In this document: piece by piece, positions 42,998 to 51,608 of the stretch | How the letters are laid out: each line of letters starts with the position of its first letter | How positions within the stretch are numbered: position 1 is the first letter of the stretch | Assembly (NCBI RefSeq): GCF_016864575.1 | Contig: NZ_CP044125.1 | Location: forward strand, 1,550,001 to 1,614,000 | Source: Rhizobium sp. BG4 | Lineage (GTDB): Bacteria; Pseudomonadota; Alphaproteobacteria; Rhizobiales; Rhizobiaceae | Reading direction: 5' to 3' | Length of the DNA: 64,000 nt | Notes under the pieces: generated by a model | The model's database searches: none | What the model was told of the DNA's origin: nothing | What the model saw: the letters and a program-made list of their open reading frames with translations, nothing else | Translations under genes and position numbers: made by a program

Positions 42998-43041
42998 TTG
43001 CAGGCACAGGCTTTCCCGCTTCATTCCAACCGAAGTTTTCT

Positions 43042-43080
43042 GACCGGCCCCCATCATCATCGGGGCCGGTCTTGTTTTTT
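43042..43080 (+). terminator. Intrinsic terminator
   Basis: GACCGGCCCC-catcatcatc-GGGGCCGGTC stem followed by TTGTTTTTT. It ends the small-protein transcript before the P1 peptidase gene. Confidence 0.9.
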
Positions 43081-43121
43081 GCCTGTCGTTGCGCTCCTAA
43101 TCGCCGCCAAAGGGGACCGAC

Positions 43122-44090
43122 TTGCTCAATCTCATCACCGATATCGAAGGCCTCTCCGTTGGCCACGCCACCGACCTGACGCTCGGATCGGGCGTTACCG
43201 CCATCATTTTCGACCAGCCGGCGATTGCCTCGGGCACCGTTCTCGGCGGTGCACCGGGCGGGCGCGATACCGCCTTGCTCGACCCGTCGATGACGGTCGA
43301 AAAGGTCGATGCCTTCGTTCTCTCCGGCGGTTCGGCTTTCGGTCTCGATGCCGCAGGCGGCGTCCAGTCCTGCCTGCGCGAAGCCGGACGTGGCTTTGCG
43401 GTCGGCGATGTGCGCGTCCCGATCGTGCCGCAGGCGATCCTCTTCGACCTCCTGAATGGCGGCGACAAGGACTGGGGGCTGCATGCGCCCTATCGCGATA
43501 TGGGCTATGCCGCCTGCGCTGATGCTTCGACTGGACGCTTTGAGCTGGGAACGGTCGGCGCCGGCACCGGTGCGACGACAGCGACCTTCAAGGGTGGCCT
43601 CGGCTCGGCGAGCACAGTCGGCAGCGGCGGGCACAGGATCGGGGCAATCGTCGCGGTCAACGCGCTGGGTTCGGCGACAATCGGCGCCGGCCGGCATTTC
43701 TGGGCGGCACCCTTCGAGCAGGATAGCGAATTCGGCGGACTCGGTATGCCCGCAACGATCGATCATCGCATGCGCCTGAAGGGCATGAGTGCCCCGGCGA
43801 CGACGATCGGCGCTGTGGTGACCGACGCGATACTGACCAAGGCGCAGGCCCACCGGCTTTCGATTGCTGCCCATGATGGCCTGGCACGCGCGCTGCTCCC
43901 GGCGCATCTGCCGCTCGACGGTGATACCGTTCTCTCAGCCGCAACCGGCGCAAAGCCGATCGAGGCGCCCGGCTTCATGGAGCTCTGCCATCTCGCAGGT
44001 ATCGTCATGGCCCGGGCGATCGCGCGCGGCGTCTACGAGGCAAGCGCCCTGCCGCATGAAGGCGCGCAGCGCGCATGGCGGGACGGCTAG
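43122..44090 (+). CDS. P1-family aminopeptidase (DmpA/NylC-like)
   Basis: 322 residues from TTG 43122, supported by AAAGGGGACCGAC just upstream. The DmpA/ornithine-acetyltransferase-type fold shows VLGGAPGGRDTALLDP, VLSGGSAFGLDAAGGVQ, GTGATTATFKGGLGSAS and HRIGAIVAVNALGSATI. Members self-cleave and act as D-/L-aminopeptidases or hydrolyse amide oligomers. It lies just before a LysR gene and a peptide-type ABC transporter, which suggests a role in degrading the transported compound. Confidence 0.88.
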   Translation: MLNLITDIEGLSVGHATDLTLGSGVTAIIFDQPAIASGTVLGGAPGGRDTALLDPSMTVEKVDAFVLSGGSAFGLDAAGGVQSCLREAGRGFAVGDVRVPIVPQAILFDLLNGGDKDWGLHAPYRDMGYAACADASTGRFELGTVGAGTGATTATFKGGLGSASTVGSGGHRIGAIVAVNALGSATIGAGRHFWAAPFEQDSEFGGLGMPATIDHRMRLKGMSAPATTIGAVVTDAILTKAQAHRLSIAAHDGLARALLPAHLPLDGDTVLSAATGAKPIEAPGFMELCHLAGIVMARAIARGVYEASALPHEGAQRAWRDG

Positions 44091-44146
44091 CGGGACCTTC
44101 TGCGATTGCCTAAAGAGAAGCGGCAGATGAGAGGCAGGAGAACCGC

Positions 44147-45049
44147 ATGCAGATCCGGGCGCTGATGTATTTCGACGAGCTGGTGAGAACCAATTCGATG
44201 CGGCAGGCGGCCGAGAACCTCAATGTCGCTCCGACTGCGGTCAGCCGCCAGATCGAAAATCTCGAAGACTATTTCGGCACGCCGCTCGTCGAGCGCAGCG
44301 CCCGCGGTGTCACGCTGACGGCTGCCGGAGAGCTGCTTGCGGCGCGCGCCGGCCGGACGCTGCGCGAGCTCGAACATGTGCAGCAGCTGATCGAGGATCT
44401 GAAGGGGCTGGAGCGCGGTCGGGTGACGATCTTTGCCAATGGCGCGATCGTTGCCAGCCTGCTCACCCCGGCGCTTGCCGAGTTCAGCAAGACCTATCCC
44501 AGCATCCGCTTCGAGGTGATGATCACCAGCGCGCGGCAGGCGGTGGAAGCCGTCAATTCGGCGCGCGCCGATATGGCGCTGACCCTGTTCGCGCCGCAGA
44601 TGACCGAGGCCAAGGTGATCGCCCGCTCAGAGATCACCTATGAGGTGATCGCCTCCAGCCGCCACGCGCTCGCCGGACGCAAGGAAGTGACGCTTCGCGA
44701 ATTGGCGCGGCACGCGCTGGCGCTGCCGGAAACATCATTCGGCTTTCGCCAGGCCTTTGACACCGCAGCGGAGCGCCAGGGCCTGACCTTCGAACCGGCC
44801 TTTACCGTCAGCGCGCTGGAGATGCTGAAGGAGCTCGTTCTCAGCGACATGGCCGCAACGCTTCTGCCGCGGCTTTCGGTGCGCCGCGAGCTCGAGGCTG
44901 GTACACTGACCGCCATTCCGCTTGCCAGCGAAAGCACAATCCGCACGCATGCGGAGCTGTCGATCGCGCCCGACCGGCAATTGTCCTTCGCTGCCGCCAA
45001 GCTCAGCGGCTTCATCGAAGAGTTCATGCGCTCGAACGCCAGCCGCTAG
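44147..45049 (+). CDS. LysR-family transcriptional regulator
   Basis: 300 residues. The N-terminal winged helix (MQIRALMYFDELVRTNSMRQAAENLNVAPTAVSRQIENLE) is followed by a periplasmic-binding-like effector domain (about 90-295, RVTIFANGAIVASLLTPALAEF). It lies between the P1 peptidase and the ABC substrate-binding gene on the same strand, so it probably controls the latter. An inverted repeat in the next intergenic region is a candidate site. Confidence 0.93.
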   Translation: MQIRALMYFDELVRTNSMRQAAENLNVAPTAVSRQIENLEDYFGTPLVERSARGVTLTAAGELLAARAGRTLRELEHVQQLIEDLKGLERGRVTIFANGAIVASLLTPALAEFSKTYPSIRFEVMITSARQAVEAVNSARADMALTLFAPQMTEAKVIARSEITYEVIASSRHALAGRKEVTLRELARHALALPETSFGFRQAFDTAAERQGLTFEPAFTVSALEMLKELVLSDMAATLLPRLSVRRELEAGTLTAIPLASESTIRTHAELSIAPDRQLSFAAAKLSGFIEEFMRSNASR

Positions 45050-45088
45050 CGTTCCGTCCCCGAGACCTTGCGTTTCCAGCATTTTTGG

Positions 45089-45111
45089 TGTGTATCGATT
45101 TTCAATACACA
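45089..45111 (+). promoter_or_regulatory. Inverted repeat before the ABC substrate-binding gene
   Basis: TGTGTAT (45089-45095) and ATACACA (45105-45111), 9-nt spacer, about 41-63 bp before ATG 45152. The inner part fits the T-N11-A pattern of LysR sites. Confidence 0.5.
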
Positions 45112-45151
45112 GAGGACACAAAACGTGTTCACCATAAAAGACGGGATATAC

Positions 45152-46666
45152 ATGCTCCGCCTCATCCGTTCCGCCCGCCGCATGCAGGCCTTTGCTGCGT
45201 CCTGCGCCATCGCAGCCGCAATCGCTCTTCCCGCCCATGCCGCTCCCAAGACCACGCTCAATCTCGGCATGGCGGTCGAACCCACCGGTCTCGACCCGAC
45301 GATCGCCGCGCCTGTCGCGATCGGCCAGGTGACCTGGCAGAATGTTTTCGAGGGTCTGGTGTCGATCGGCGAGGACGGCAAGGTGCAGCCGCAGCTGGCA
45401 AAGAGCTGGGAGGTCTCTGCTGACGGGCTGACCTATACGTTCAAACTGCAGGATGGCGTGACCTTCCACGACGGCGAGACCTTCGATGCGGCAGCGGCGA
45501 AATTCTCGCTGGACCGGGCGCGCGGCAAGGACTCGGTCAATCCGCAAAAGCGCTTCTTCGCGTCGATCGCCTCGATCGATACGCCGGATGCCGGCACGCT
45601 CGTGCTGCATCTCTCGGAGCCGACCGGCAGTCTGCTCTACTGGCTCGGCTGGCCCGCTTCGGTCATGGTCGGCCCGAAATCCGCCGGTAACGACAAGACC
45701 GTACCCGTCGGCACCGGACCGTTCAAATTCGTCAACTGGGCGAAGGGCGACAAGGTCGAGTTGGCGAAAAACGATGCCTACTGGAACAAGCAGGTTTCGG
45801 TGCAGCTCGACAAGGTAACCTTCCGCTTCATCGCCGACCCGCAGGCCCAGGCGGCAGCGCTGAAATCAGGCGATATCGACGCCATTCCGGAATTCGGCGC
45901 TCCTGAATTGATGAGCTCCTTCGACGGCGATACCCGTTTGACGACGGAGATCGGCAATACCGAGCTCAAGGTGGTTGCCGGGATGAACAATGCCAGGAAG
46001 CCGTTCGACGACAAGCGGGTGCGTCAGGCGCTGATGATGGCGATCGACCGGCCGACGGTGATCGAAGGCGCATGGTCCGGCCTCGGGACGGCGATCGGCA
46101 GCCATTACACCCCGAACGATCCCGGCTATCAGGATATGACCGGCGTGCTCGCCTACAGTCCTGAAAAGGCCAAGGCGCTGCTTGCCGAAGCCGGCTATCC
46201 GAATGGCTTCTCGTTCACCATCAAAGTGCCGCAGATGGCCTATGCACCGCGCAGCGCTCAGGTGATGCAGGCGATGTTTGCCGAGATTGGCGTGACGATG
46301 AATATCGAGCCAACCGAGTTTCCGGCGAAATGGGTGCAGGATGTGATGAAGGACCGCGCCTACGAGATGACGATCGTCGCCCATGCCGAGCCGATGGACA
46401 TCGATATCTATTCGCGCGATCCCTATTACTTCAACTACAACAATCCCGACTTCAACGCGCTGCTGAAGAAGGTGCAGCTGACGGCCAATCCGGCCGAGCA
46501 GAACAAGCTCTATGGCGAGGCTCAGAAAATCCTGGCGGAAGACGTACCCGCCCTCTATCTCTTCGTCATGCCCAAGCTCGGCGTCTGGGACAAGAAGCTG
46601 AAGGGGCTATGGAAGAACGAGCCTATTCCTTCGAACGTTTTGACGAATGTTTCGTGGGAGGAATGA
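45152..46666 (+). CDS. Oligopeptide-type ABC transporter substrate-binding protein (family 5)
   Basis: 504 residues from ATG 45152. A signal peptide is MLRLIRSARRMQAFAASCAIAAAIALPAHA. The family 5 signature is WEVSADGLTYTFKLQDGVTFHDGETF, and later KPFDDKRVRQALMMAIDR. It would capture peptides, glutathione-like or opine-like compounds in the periplasm. The two permease genes follow after a 268-bp gap occupied by a palindromic repeat element. Confidence 0.92.
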   Translation: MLRLIRSARRMQAFAASCAIAAAIALPAHAAPKTTLNLGMAVEPTGLDPTIAAPVAIGQVTWQNVFEGLVSIGEDGKVQPQLAKSWEVSADGLTYTFKLQDGVTFHDGETFDAAAAKFSLDRARGKDSVNPQKRFFASIASIDTPDAGTLVLHLSEPTGSLLYWLGWPASVMVGPKSAGNDKTVPVGTGPFKFVNWAKGDKVELAKNDAYWNKQVSVQLDKVTFRFIADPQAQAAALKSGDIDAIPEFGAPELMSSFDGDTRLTTEIGNTELKVVAGMNNARKPFDDKRVRQALMMAIDRPTVIEGAWSGLGTAIGSHYTPNDPGYQDMTGVLAYSPEKAKALLAEAGYPNGFSFTIKVPQMAYAPRSAQVMQAMFAEIGVTMNIEPTEFPAKWVQDVMKDRAYEMTIVAHAEPMDIDIYSRDPYYFNYNNPDFNALLKKVQLTANPAEQNKLYGEAQKILAEDVPALYLFVMPKLGVWDKKLKGLWKNEPIPSNVLTNVSWEE

Positions 46667-46740
46667 TCGGATGCTCGGCTGGAGGTAGGGTCATCAACCG
46701 GGATTGCCATAGCGTAGTGTCTGCGCACGCCCTTCACCCT

Positions 46741-46877
46741 CCCTCATTCCTGTGCTTGTCACAGGAATCCAGCGCGCCCCAGTCCTGGAGCGCTGAAGAC
46801 TCCTCTCCCCGATTTCGATTCATTCACCGCGCAGACGCGCGGTGGCTGGATTCCTGTGAAGAGCACAGGGATGAGGG
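46741..46877. repeat. RIME-like intergenic palindromic repeat
   Basis: Arms of 33 bp form a near-perfect inverted repeat: left 46741-46773 (starts CCCTCATTCCTGTGCT, ends GGAATCCAGC) and right 46845-46877 (starts GCTGGATTCC, ends AGCACAGGGATGAGGG). Internal smaller hairpins include CCGCGC-AGAC-GCGCGG. Size, palindromic form and the CCCTCAT/CTGTGCT text match the small mosaic repeats scattered between rhizobial genes. No coding capacity. Confidence 0.75.
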
Positions 46878-46934
46878 AAAAACGCCGGGCCGCCGCGCGC
46901 GAACTCGAGCGGTATCGCACAAGGCGCGAGCTAC

Positions 46935-47885
46935 ATGATCGCCCTGCTTTCCCGCCGTATTGCCGGTCTGGTCGTCACCCTCCTCATCGTCTCCTTCCTG
47001 ATCTTTGCAGTCATGGGCCTGCTGCCCGGCGATCCCGCGTCGATCATGCTCGGCACCTCGGCGGCGCCCGATACGCTTGCGGCACTGCGCCATGATCTGG
47101 GTCTCGATCAGCCGCTGATCGTCCGCTACGGCCATTGGGTCGCCGGCGTTCTCCGTGGTGACCTCGGCCAGTCCTATACCTACAGCGTGCCGGTCGCCGG
47201 GCTGATTGCCGAGCGGCTTGCCGTCACCCTGCCGCTTGCCATCTTCGCCATCCTGATCTCGATTGCCATTGCCCTGCCGCTCGGCACTTTCGCCGCCGCC
47301 CGCCGCGGTGGCATCGCCGATATAGCCGCCACCCTGTTCTCGCAGATGGGCATTGCGGTTCCGGCGTTCTGGGTGGCGCTGCTGATGATCATCCTGTTTT
47401 CAACGACGCTCGGGCTGATGCCGGCCGGCGGCTTTCCCGGTTGGGAAAATGGCATCGCCGCCGCCCTGCAGGCGCTCGTCATGCCCGCCTTCGCGCTCGC
47501 CCTGCCGCAGGCAGCGGTGCTGACGCGGGTGACGCGCTCGGCGGTGCTCGACGTGCTGCACGAGGATTTTACGCGGACCGCGCGGGCCAAGGGCCTTTCC
47601 GATAAGGCCGTACTCTGGCGCCATGCCGTGCCGAATGCGCTGGTGCCGATCCTGACGGTGCTTGGCCTGCAGTTCACCTTTCTCGTCGCCGGTGCTGTGC
47701 TGGTCGAGAACGTCTTCAACCTCCCGGGGCTGGGGCGGCTTGCGCTGCAGGCGCTTGCGCAGCGGGATATCATCGTCATGCAGGACGTCGTGCTGTTCTT
47801 CGCAGCGCTGGTCATCATCATGAATTTCATCGTCGACATGTCCTATCTCGCCATAGATCCGCGGCTGCGGCGAGAGGGGGCATGA
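46935..47885 (+). CDS. ABC transporter permease, DppB/OppB type
   Basis: 316 residues, six hydrophobic helices. The DppB start is LSRRIAGLVVTLLIVSFLIFAVMGLLPGDPA, with GLDQPLIVRYGHWVAGVLRGDLGQSY, and the EAA loop is DVLHEDFTRTARAKGLSDKAVLWRHAVPNALVP. It forms the inner-membrane channel with the following permease. Stop and next start overlap (ATGATGG). Confidence 0.93.
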   Translation: MIALLSRRIAGLVVTLLIVSFLIFAVMGLLPGDPASIMLGTSAAPDTLAALRHDLGLDQPLIVRYGHWVAGVLRGDLGQSYTYSVPVAGLIAERLAVTLPLAIFAILISIAIALPLGTFAAARRGGIADIAATLFSQMGIAVPAFWVALLMIILFSTTLGLMPAGGFPGWENGIAAALQALVMPAFALALPQAAVLTRVTRSAVLDVLHEDFTRTARAKGLSDKAVLWRHAVPNALVPILTVLGLQFTFLVAGAVLVENVFNLPGLGRLALQALAQRDIIVMQDVVLFFAALVIIMNFIVDMSYLAIDPRLRREGA

Positions 47886-48736
47886 TGGCATTCTTTGTCG
47901 CGACGGGAGCGCAGCTCGGAGTCAACAGAATTAGCCGGCGAATTAGTCTGATCGCAGGAGTCGTGATCGTCGGCATCCTAGCAGCTATTGCCGTGCTCTC
48001 GCTGTTCTGGACGCCATTGCCGCCGGCGAAGATGCAGATCATTCACAAGCTGCAGCCGCCGCTTGGCTACGGACTGCTCGGCACCGATCAATTCGGCCGA
48101 GACGTCCTATCGATGCTGATGGCAGGGTGCTGGAATTCGCTATCTATAGCGGTCACCGCAGTTGCCATCGGCGGAACGATCGGCTCGATCGTCGGCATTT
48201 CGGCTGCAGCGATCCGCGGACCGTTCGAAGCGGTGCTGATGCGCGTCTGCGACGTGATATTCGCGCTGCCGCCGATCCTCTCGGCGATGATCCTCGGTGC
48301 CTTTCTCGGCCCCGGCCGGTTCACGGCCATCACAGCGATTGCCGTCTTCATGATCCCGGTCTTCGCACGCGTGACGCTGGCGACCTCATTACAGGCTTGG
48401 AGCCGCGACTATGTGCTTGCGGCACAAGCAATCGGCAACAGCCGGCTGACGATCTCGATCCGGCATGTGGCGCCGAATATCATGAGCCAGATCATCGTTC
48501 ACGCCACGATCCAGCTGGGGCTGGCGATCCTGACCGAGGCGGGCCTGAGCTTTCTCGGTCTCGGCATGGCGCCGCCGGCGCCGACCTGGGGCAAGATGCT
48601 GGCCGATTCGCAGACCTTCATGGGCATCGCGCCGTGGCTTGCGATACTGCCTGGCCTGGCGATCGCGCTTGCTGTTCTCGGATTCAACATGCTGGGCGAT
48701 GGGCTGCGCGACTGGCTGGATCCAAGGCAGCGCTAG
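47882..48736 (+). CDS. ABC transporter permease, DppC/OppC type
   Basis: 284 residues, six helices. The DppC hallmark is LLGTDQFGRDVLSMLMAGCWNSL, with EAA loop AQAIGNSRLTISIRHVAPNIMSQ and end LSFLGLGMAPPAPTWGKML. It is the last gene of the cluster: the next gene is on the opposite strand, so the two ATPase subunits normally encoded with such systems are absent here and must come from another locus. Confidence 0.93.
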   Translation: MMAFFVATGAQLGVNRISRRISLIAGVVIVGILAAIAVLSLFWTPLPPAKMQIIHKLQPPLGYGLLGTDQFGRDVLSMLMAGCWNSLSIAVTAVAIGGTIGSIVGISAAAIRGPFEAVLMRVCDVIFALPPILSAMILGAFLGPGRFTAITAIAVFMIPVFARVTLATSLQAWSRDYVLAAQAIGNSRLTISIRHVAPNIMSQIIVHATIQLGLAILTEAGLSFLGLGMAPPAPTWGKMLADSQTFMGIAPWLAILPGLAIALAVLGFNMLGDGLRDWLDPRQR

Positions 48737-48739
48737 AGA

Positions 48740-49594
48740 TTAGAACGGGCGACGGTAGCCGGTCGGCATCTCGTAGAGCCAGCCGATACGCTTGACCGCT
48801 TCTTCGAAATTCTCGCGGGCGACGGTCATCGTGTGGCCGTTGGCATGGATGATGGTATCCGGGTCTTCCATGATCGCCACATGACCCTTCCAGAACACCA
48901 GATCGCCGCGTCGAAGCTCCGAGCGGTCGATCGGCGCACCAAGAGCTGCCGCCTGCATATCCGTGTCGCGCGGCGTGCTGCGGCCGGTCATCAAGGCCGC
49001 GAGCTGAACGAGGCCGGAGCAATCGATCCCCAGCCCCGAGCGGCCACCCCAGAGATAGGGTGTGTTCAGGAACTGCAGCGCGACCTCGACATAATCGGCG
49101 CCCTCACCCGCGCCGATCGGCTGCAGGTGCTTTTCGAAAATCGCCGTTCCATCGGCTAGCACATGGTAGTGATTGCCCCGCGCCTCGGCCTGACCGGTGA
49201 CGCGGACACGGCTGCCCATCGACAGGATCATCTGGTAGGGCTTTCGGAGCTCAGGCTCGGGATAGATGAAGGTGCGCTGGACATTGACGACATGCGTCGG
49301 CTCGGCATCAGCCGTTGTCAGCATCGCCTCCGGGAGATAGCCGACATAACCGTCAGAGGCCGCCTTGACCCAGCACCAACCGTTCGAACGGTCGAAGACG
49401 GTTACGTCCTCGCCCATCAGCAATTCCGTATCGATGCCGCGTGCCAGATCCGGGACCGGGCGAAGCGGCGCGACGGGAACCGCGATCCGCGCCGACGTAC
49501 CCTCAACGAAGCGCTCGGCCTCGACCTTGCCCTTGAGGGAGGCCTCGGCGAGATCCGGTCTATAGGCGTTGAGGCGCAGGTCGAACATGGTCAT
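48740..49594 (-). CDS. NlpC/P60 peptidoglycan hydrolase with SH3-like domains
   Basis: 284 residues. Two bacterial SH3-like segments (about 40-100 and 105-155, the second VNVQRTFIYPEPELRKPYQMIL) precede a C-terminal C40 domain (about 165-284). The catalytic Cys is in GIDCSGLVQLA, the His in GHVAIMEDP and a third polar residue in IIHANGHTMTV. There is no signal peptide. YkfC-like relatives cleave gamma-D-Glu-diaminopimelate in murein peptides during recycling, which would fit the adjacent peptide transporter and the M17 aminopeptidase. Confidence 0.9.
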   Translation of the reverse strand: MTMFDLRLNAYRPDLAEASLKGKVEAERFVEGTSARIAVPVAPLRPVPDLARGIDTELLMGEDVTVFDRSNGWCWVKAASDGYVGYLPEAMLTTADAEPTHVVNVQRTFIYPEPELRKPYQMILSMGSRVRVTGQAEARGNHYHVLADGTAIFEKHLQPIGAGEGADYVEVALQFLNTPYLWGGRSGLGIDCSGLVQLAALMTGRSTPRDTDMQAAALGAPIDRSELRRGDLVFWKGHVAIMEDPDTIIHANGHTMTVARENFEEAVKRIGWLYEMPTGYRRPF

Positions 49595-49615
49595 GACAAT
49601 CCTTTACTCTGGCTC

Positions 49616-49966
49616 TTATACCGGAAGCTTGCGGCCCTGCTCGCGCACGAGATCGCCCAGCTTCTCGAGATAGAGCGCGCCGCCGACGGTGCGCTTGATG
49701 ATCACATTACGCCGATCCGCGTCGTCGCGCACCCTGTCGACGAGGCCCATTTCACCCATCGTGTCGAGCGCGCGGGTGATGACGGGCTTGGTGACGCCGA
49801 GGGTGGCGGCGAGCCCGCGCACGGTATGCGGCGGCGGGACGAGATAGATATGCAGGAGAATCGCCATCTGGCGCAGTGTCAGGTCGCGATCGTCGTGGCG
49901 CACCTGATCGAGCGCCACGCCATGCCAGAGCCCCAATGCCTGGGATGCACTCAGTTCGATCGGCAC
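49616..49966 (-). CDS. MarR-family transcriptional regulator
   Basis: 116 residues from GTG 49966 (CCGGAGAGGCC before it). The winged helix is LTLRQMAILLHIYLVPPPHTVRGLAATLGVTKPVITRALDTMGEMGLVDRVRDDADRRNVI, with the conserved DxRR of the wing. It is shorter than most MarR proteins, with little N-terminal dimer helix. It is 21 bp upstream of the NlpC/P60 gene, which it may regulate. Confidence 0.85.
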   Translation of the reverse strand: MPIELSASQALGLWHGVALDQVRHDDRDLTLRQMAILLHIYLVPPPHTVRGLAATLGVTKPVITRALDTMGEMGLVDRVRDDADRRNVIIKRTVGGALYLEKLGDLVREQGRKLPV

Positions 49967-50080
49967 GGCCTCTCCGGAAAATCGTTACGCTAGCGTTCCT
50001 ATTTTCGCAGGCTGCCGCCCTCATGCAAGAGGCGGCATGAACTGCCGCCTCTCAAGGTGAATAAAATTTTAACGATCGGC

Positions 50081-51469
50081 TCAGGCGCCTTGGCGGATAT
50101 GGTGATAGAGCGCGCGGATCGCCTGCGCTTCGCCACCACCCGGGGAATGCGCACGCTCGGAGGGTGCCCAGCCGTAGATGTCAAAATGCGCCCAGCTTTT
50201 CGCCTTGCTGACGAAGCGCTTCAGGAACAGGGCCGCGGTGATGGCGCCAGCCATGCCGCCTGCCGGTGCATTGGTGATATCGGCGATCTTGGCGCGGATG
50301 TCCTTGTCGTAGCCCATATAGAGCGGCAGGCGCCACAGCGGATCGTCGGTCTCGAGGCTGGCTTCCGTCAGATCGTGAGCAAGGCCCTCGTCATCGGTGA
50401 AGAAAGGCGGCAGATCAGGACCCAGCGCAACGCGGGCGGCACCGGTCAGCGTTGCCATGTCGATCAGGAGATCCGGGGATTCCTCGTCGGCATAGGTGAG
50501 CGCATCCGCCAGAATGAGACGGCCTTCGGCATCGGTATTGTCGATCTGAACGGTCAGGCCCTTGCGGCTCTTGTAAATGTCGCCCGGACGGAAGGCATTG
50601 GCCGAGATCGAGTTCTCGACAACGGGGATGATGACGCGCAGATCGACCTTCAGCTTGGCATCCATGATCATCAGCGCCAGGCCCATGACGTTGGCCGCCC
50701 CACCCATGTCCTTCTTCATCAGCAGCATGGACGATGCCGGCTTGATGTCGAGGCCGCCGGTATCGAAGCAGACGCCCTTGCCGACAAGCGTAACCTTGCG
50801 ATGACCCTTCTTGCCCCAACGCAGCTCGAGCAGACGCGGCGCATCGGCGCTGGCGCGGCCGACGGTATGGACTAGCGGGAAGTTCTCCTTGAGCAGGTCA
50901 TCGCCGATGATGACGGACATCTCTGCCTTGTAGTGCTCAGCGAGCCCACGGAAGGCCGCTTCCAGCTGCTCCGGTCCCATATCGTTGGTCGGGGTGTTGA
51001 TCAGATCGCGGGCGAGGAAGACGCCGGCAAGCTGACGCTTGATATCGGCAGCATCGGCATCGCGCGGGATCATCAGCGTTGCTGCGGCGGGCTTTTCGGA
51101 GCGGTAGCGATCGAAGCGGTAGCTGCCGAGACCAAAGCCTAGAGACAGGCGGTTTGCCGTCAGCGGCGCGGTTTCGATATGCCAGTCGCCGGCCGGCAGC
51201 GAGCGCGCCAGCTTGCCGGTGATGTAGGGCTGTTCCGAAGGATTGGTGCCGAGGCCGAACAGCGCGCCACCAAGATGGCCTTCCGCGGTCGGGATCAAAA
51301 GCAGCGAGCCGCTTTCGGCGCGATAGCCGGCCTTCTTTGCCCAGTCGAGGGCGATCGGATCGATCGTCCCGGTCTCGATATGCGCGGGGGTGACGGCGAA
51401 AATCGGAAGCGTCGAGCCGCCCTTGTTGTTGAAAGGGGTTGGTCTCTCAATAAATTGATAGGGGGCCAT
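50081..51469 (-). CDS. M17 leucyl aminopeptidase family protein
   Basis: 462 residues. The C-terminal catalytic domain carries the two-metal M17 site: VGKGVCFDTGGLDIKPASSMLLMKKDMGGAA and NTDAEGRLILADALTYA. The N-terminal domain is shorter than in PepA, as in PepB-like enzymes. It releases N-terminal residues from peptides in the cytoplasm. A GAAGGACATC ribosome site is used. Confidence 0.93.
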   Translation of the reverse strand: MAPYQFIERPTPFNNKGGSTLPIFAVTPAHIETGTIDPIALDWAKKAGYRAESGSLLLIPTAEGHLGGALFGLGTNPSEQPYITGKLARSLPAGDWHIETAPLTANRLSLGFGLGSYRFDRYRSEKPAAATLMIPRDADAADIKRQLAGVFLARDLINTPTNDMGPEQLEAAFRGLAEHYKAEMSVIIGDDLLKENFPLVHTVGRASADAPRLLELRWGKKGHRKVTLVGKGVCFDTGGLDIKPASSMLLMKKDMGGAANVMGLALMIMDAKLKVDLRVIIPVVENSISANAFRPGDIYKSRKGLTVQIDNTDAEGRLILADALTYADEESPDLLIDMATLTGAARVALGPDLPPFFTDDEGLAHDLTEASLETDDPLWRLPLYMGYDKDIRAKIADITNAPAGGMAGAITAALFLKRFVSKAKSWAHFDIYGWAPSERAHSPGGGEAQAIRALYHHIRQGA

Positions 51470-51499
51470 GATGTCCTTCGGCGGTATCGGAATCGTTTT

Positions 51500-51525
51500 T
51501 TAACGGTCTGTTAGGGTTAACAGAC
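51500..51525. promoter_or_regulatory. Operator-like site before tadD
   Basis: GTCTGTTA (51506-51513) and TAACAGAC (51518-51525) are perfect complements with a 4-nt loop. Overlapping it, TTAACGGTCTGTTAG (51500-51514) matches TTAA-N7-TTAA with one mismatch. It lies between the divergent M17 and tadD genes. Confidence 0.45.
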
Positions 51526-51608
51526 TATTGCTGGAGCGAAGATTGCGTCACACCTTTCCCTGTTCCGCTTAGAGGTCAGGCGCCTGTTTCTGAATTCAGG
51601 AAAGCGCG

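Noticed and set aside
46741..46877. Insertion sequence remnant
   Set aside because: No transposase text, no target duplication seen; size and symmetry fit a small intergenic palindromic repeat.
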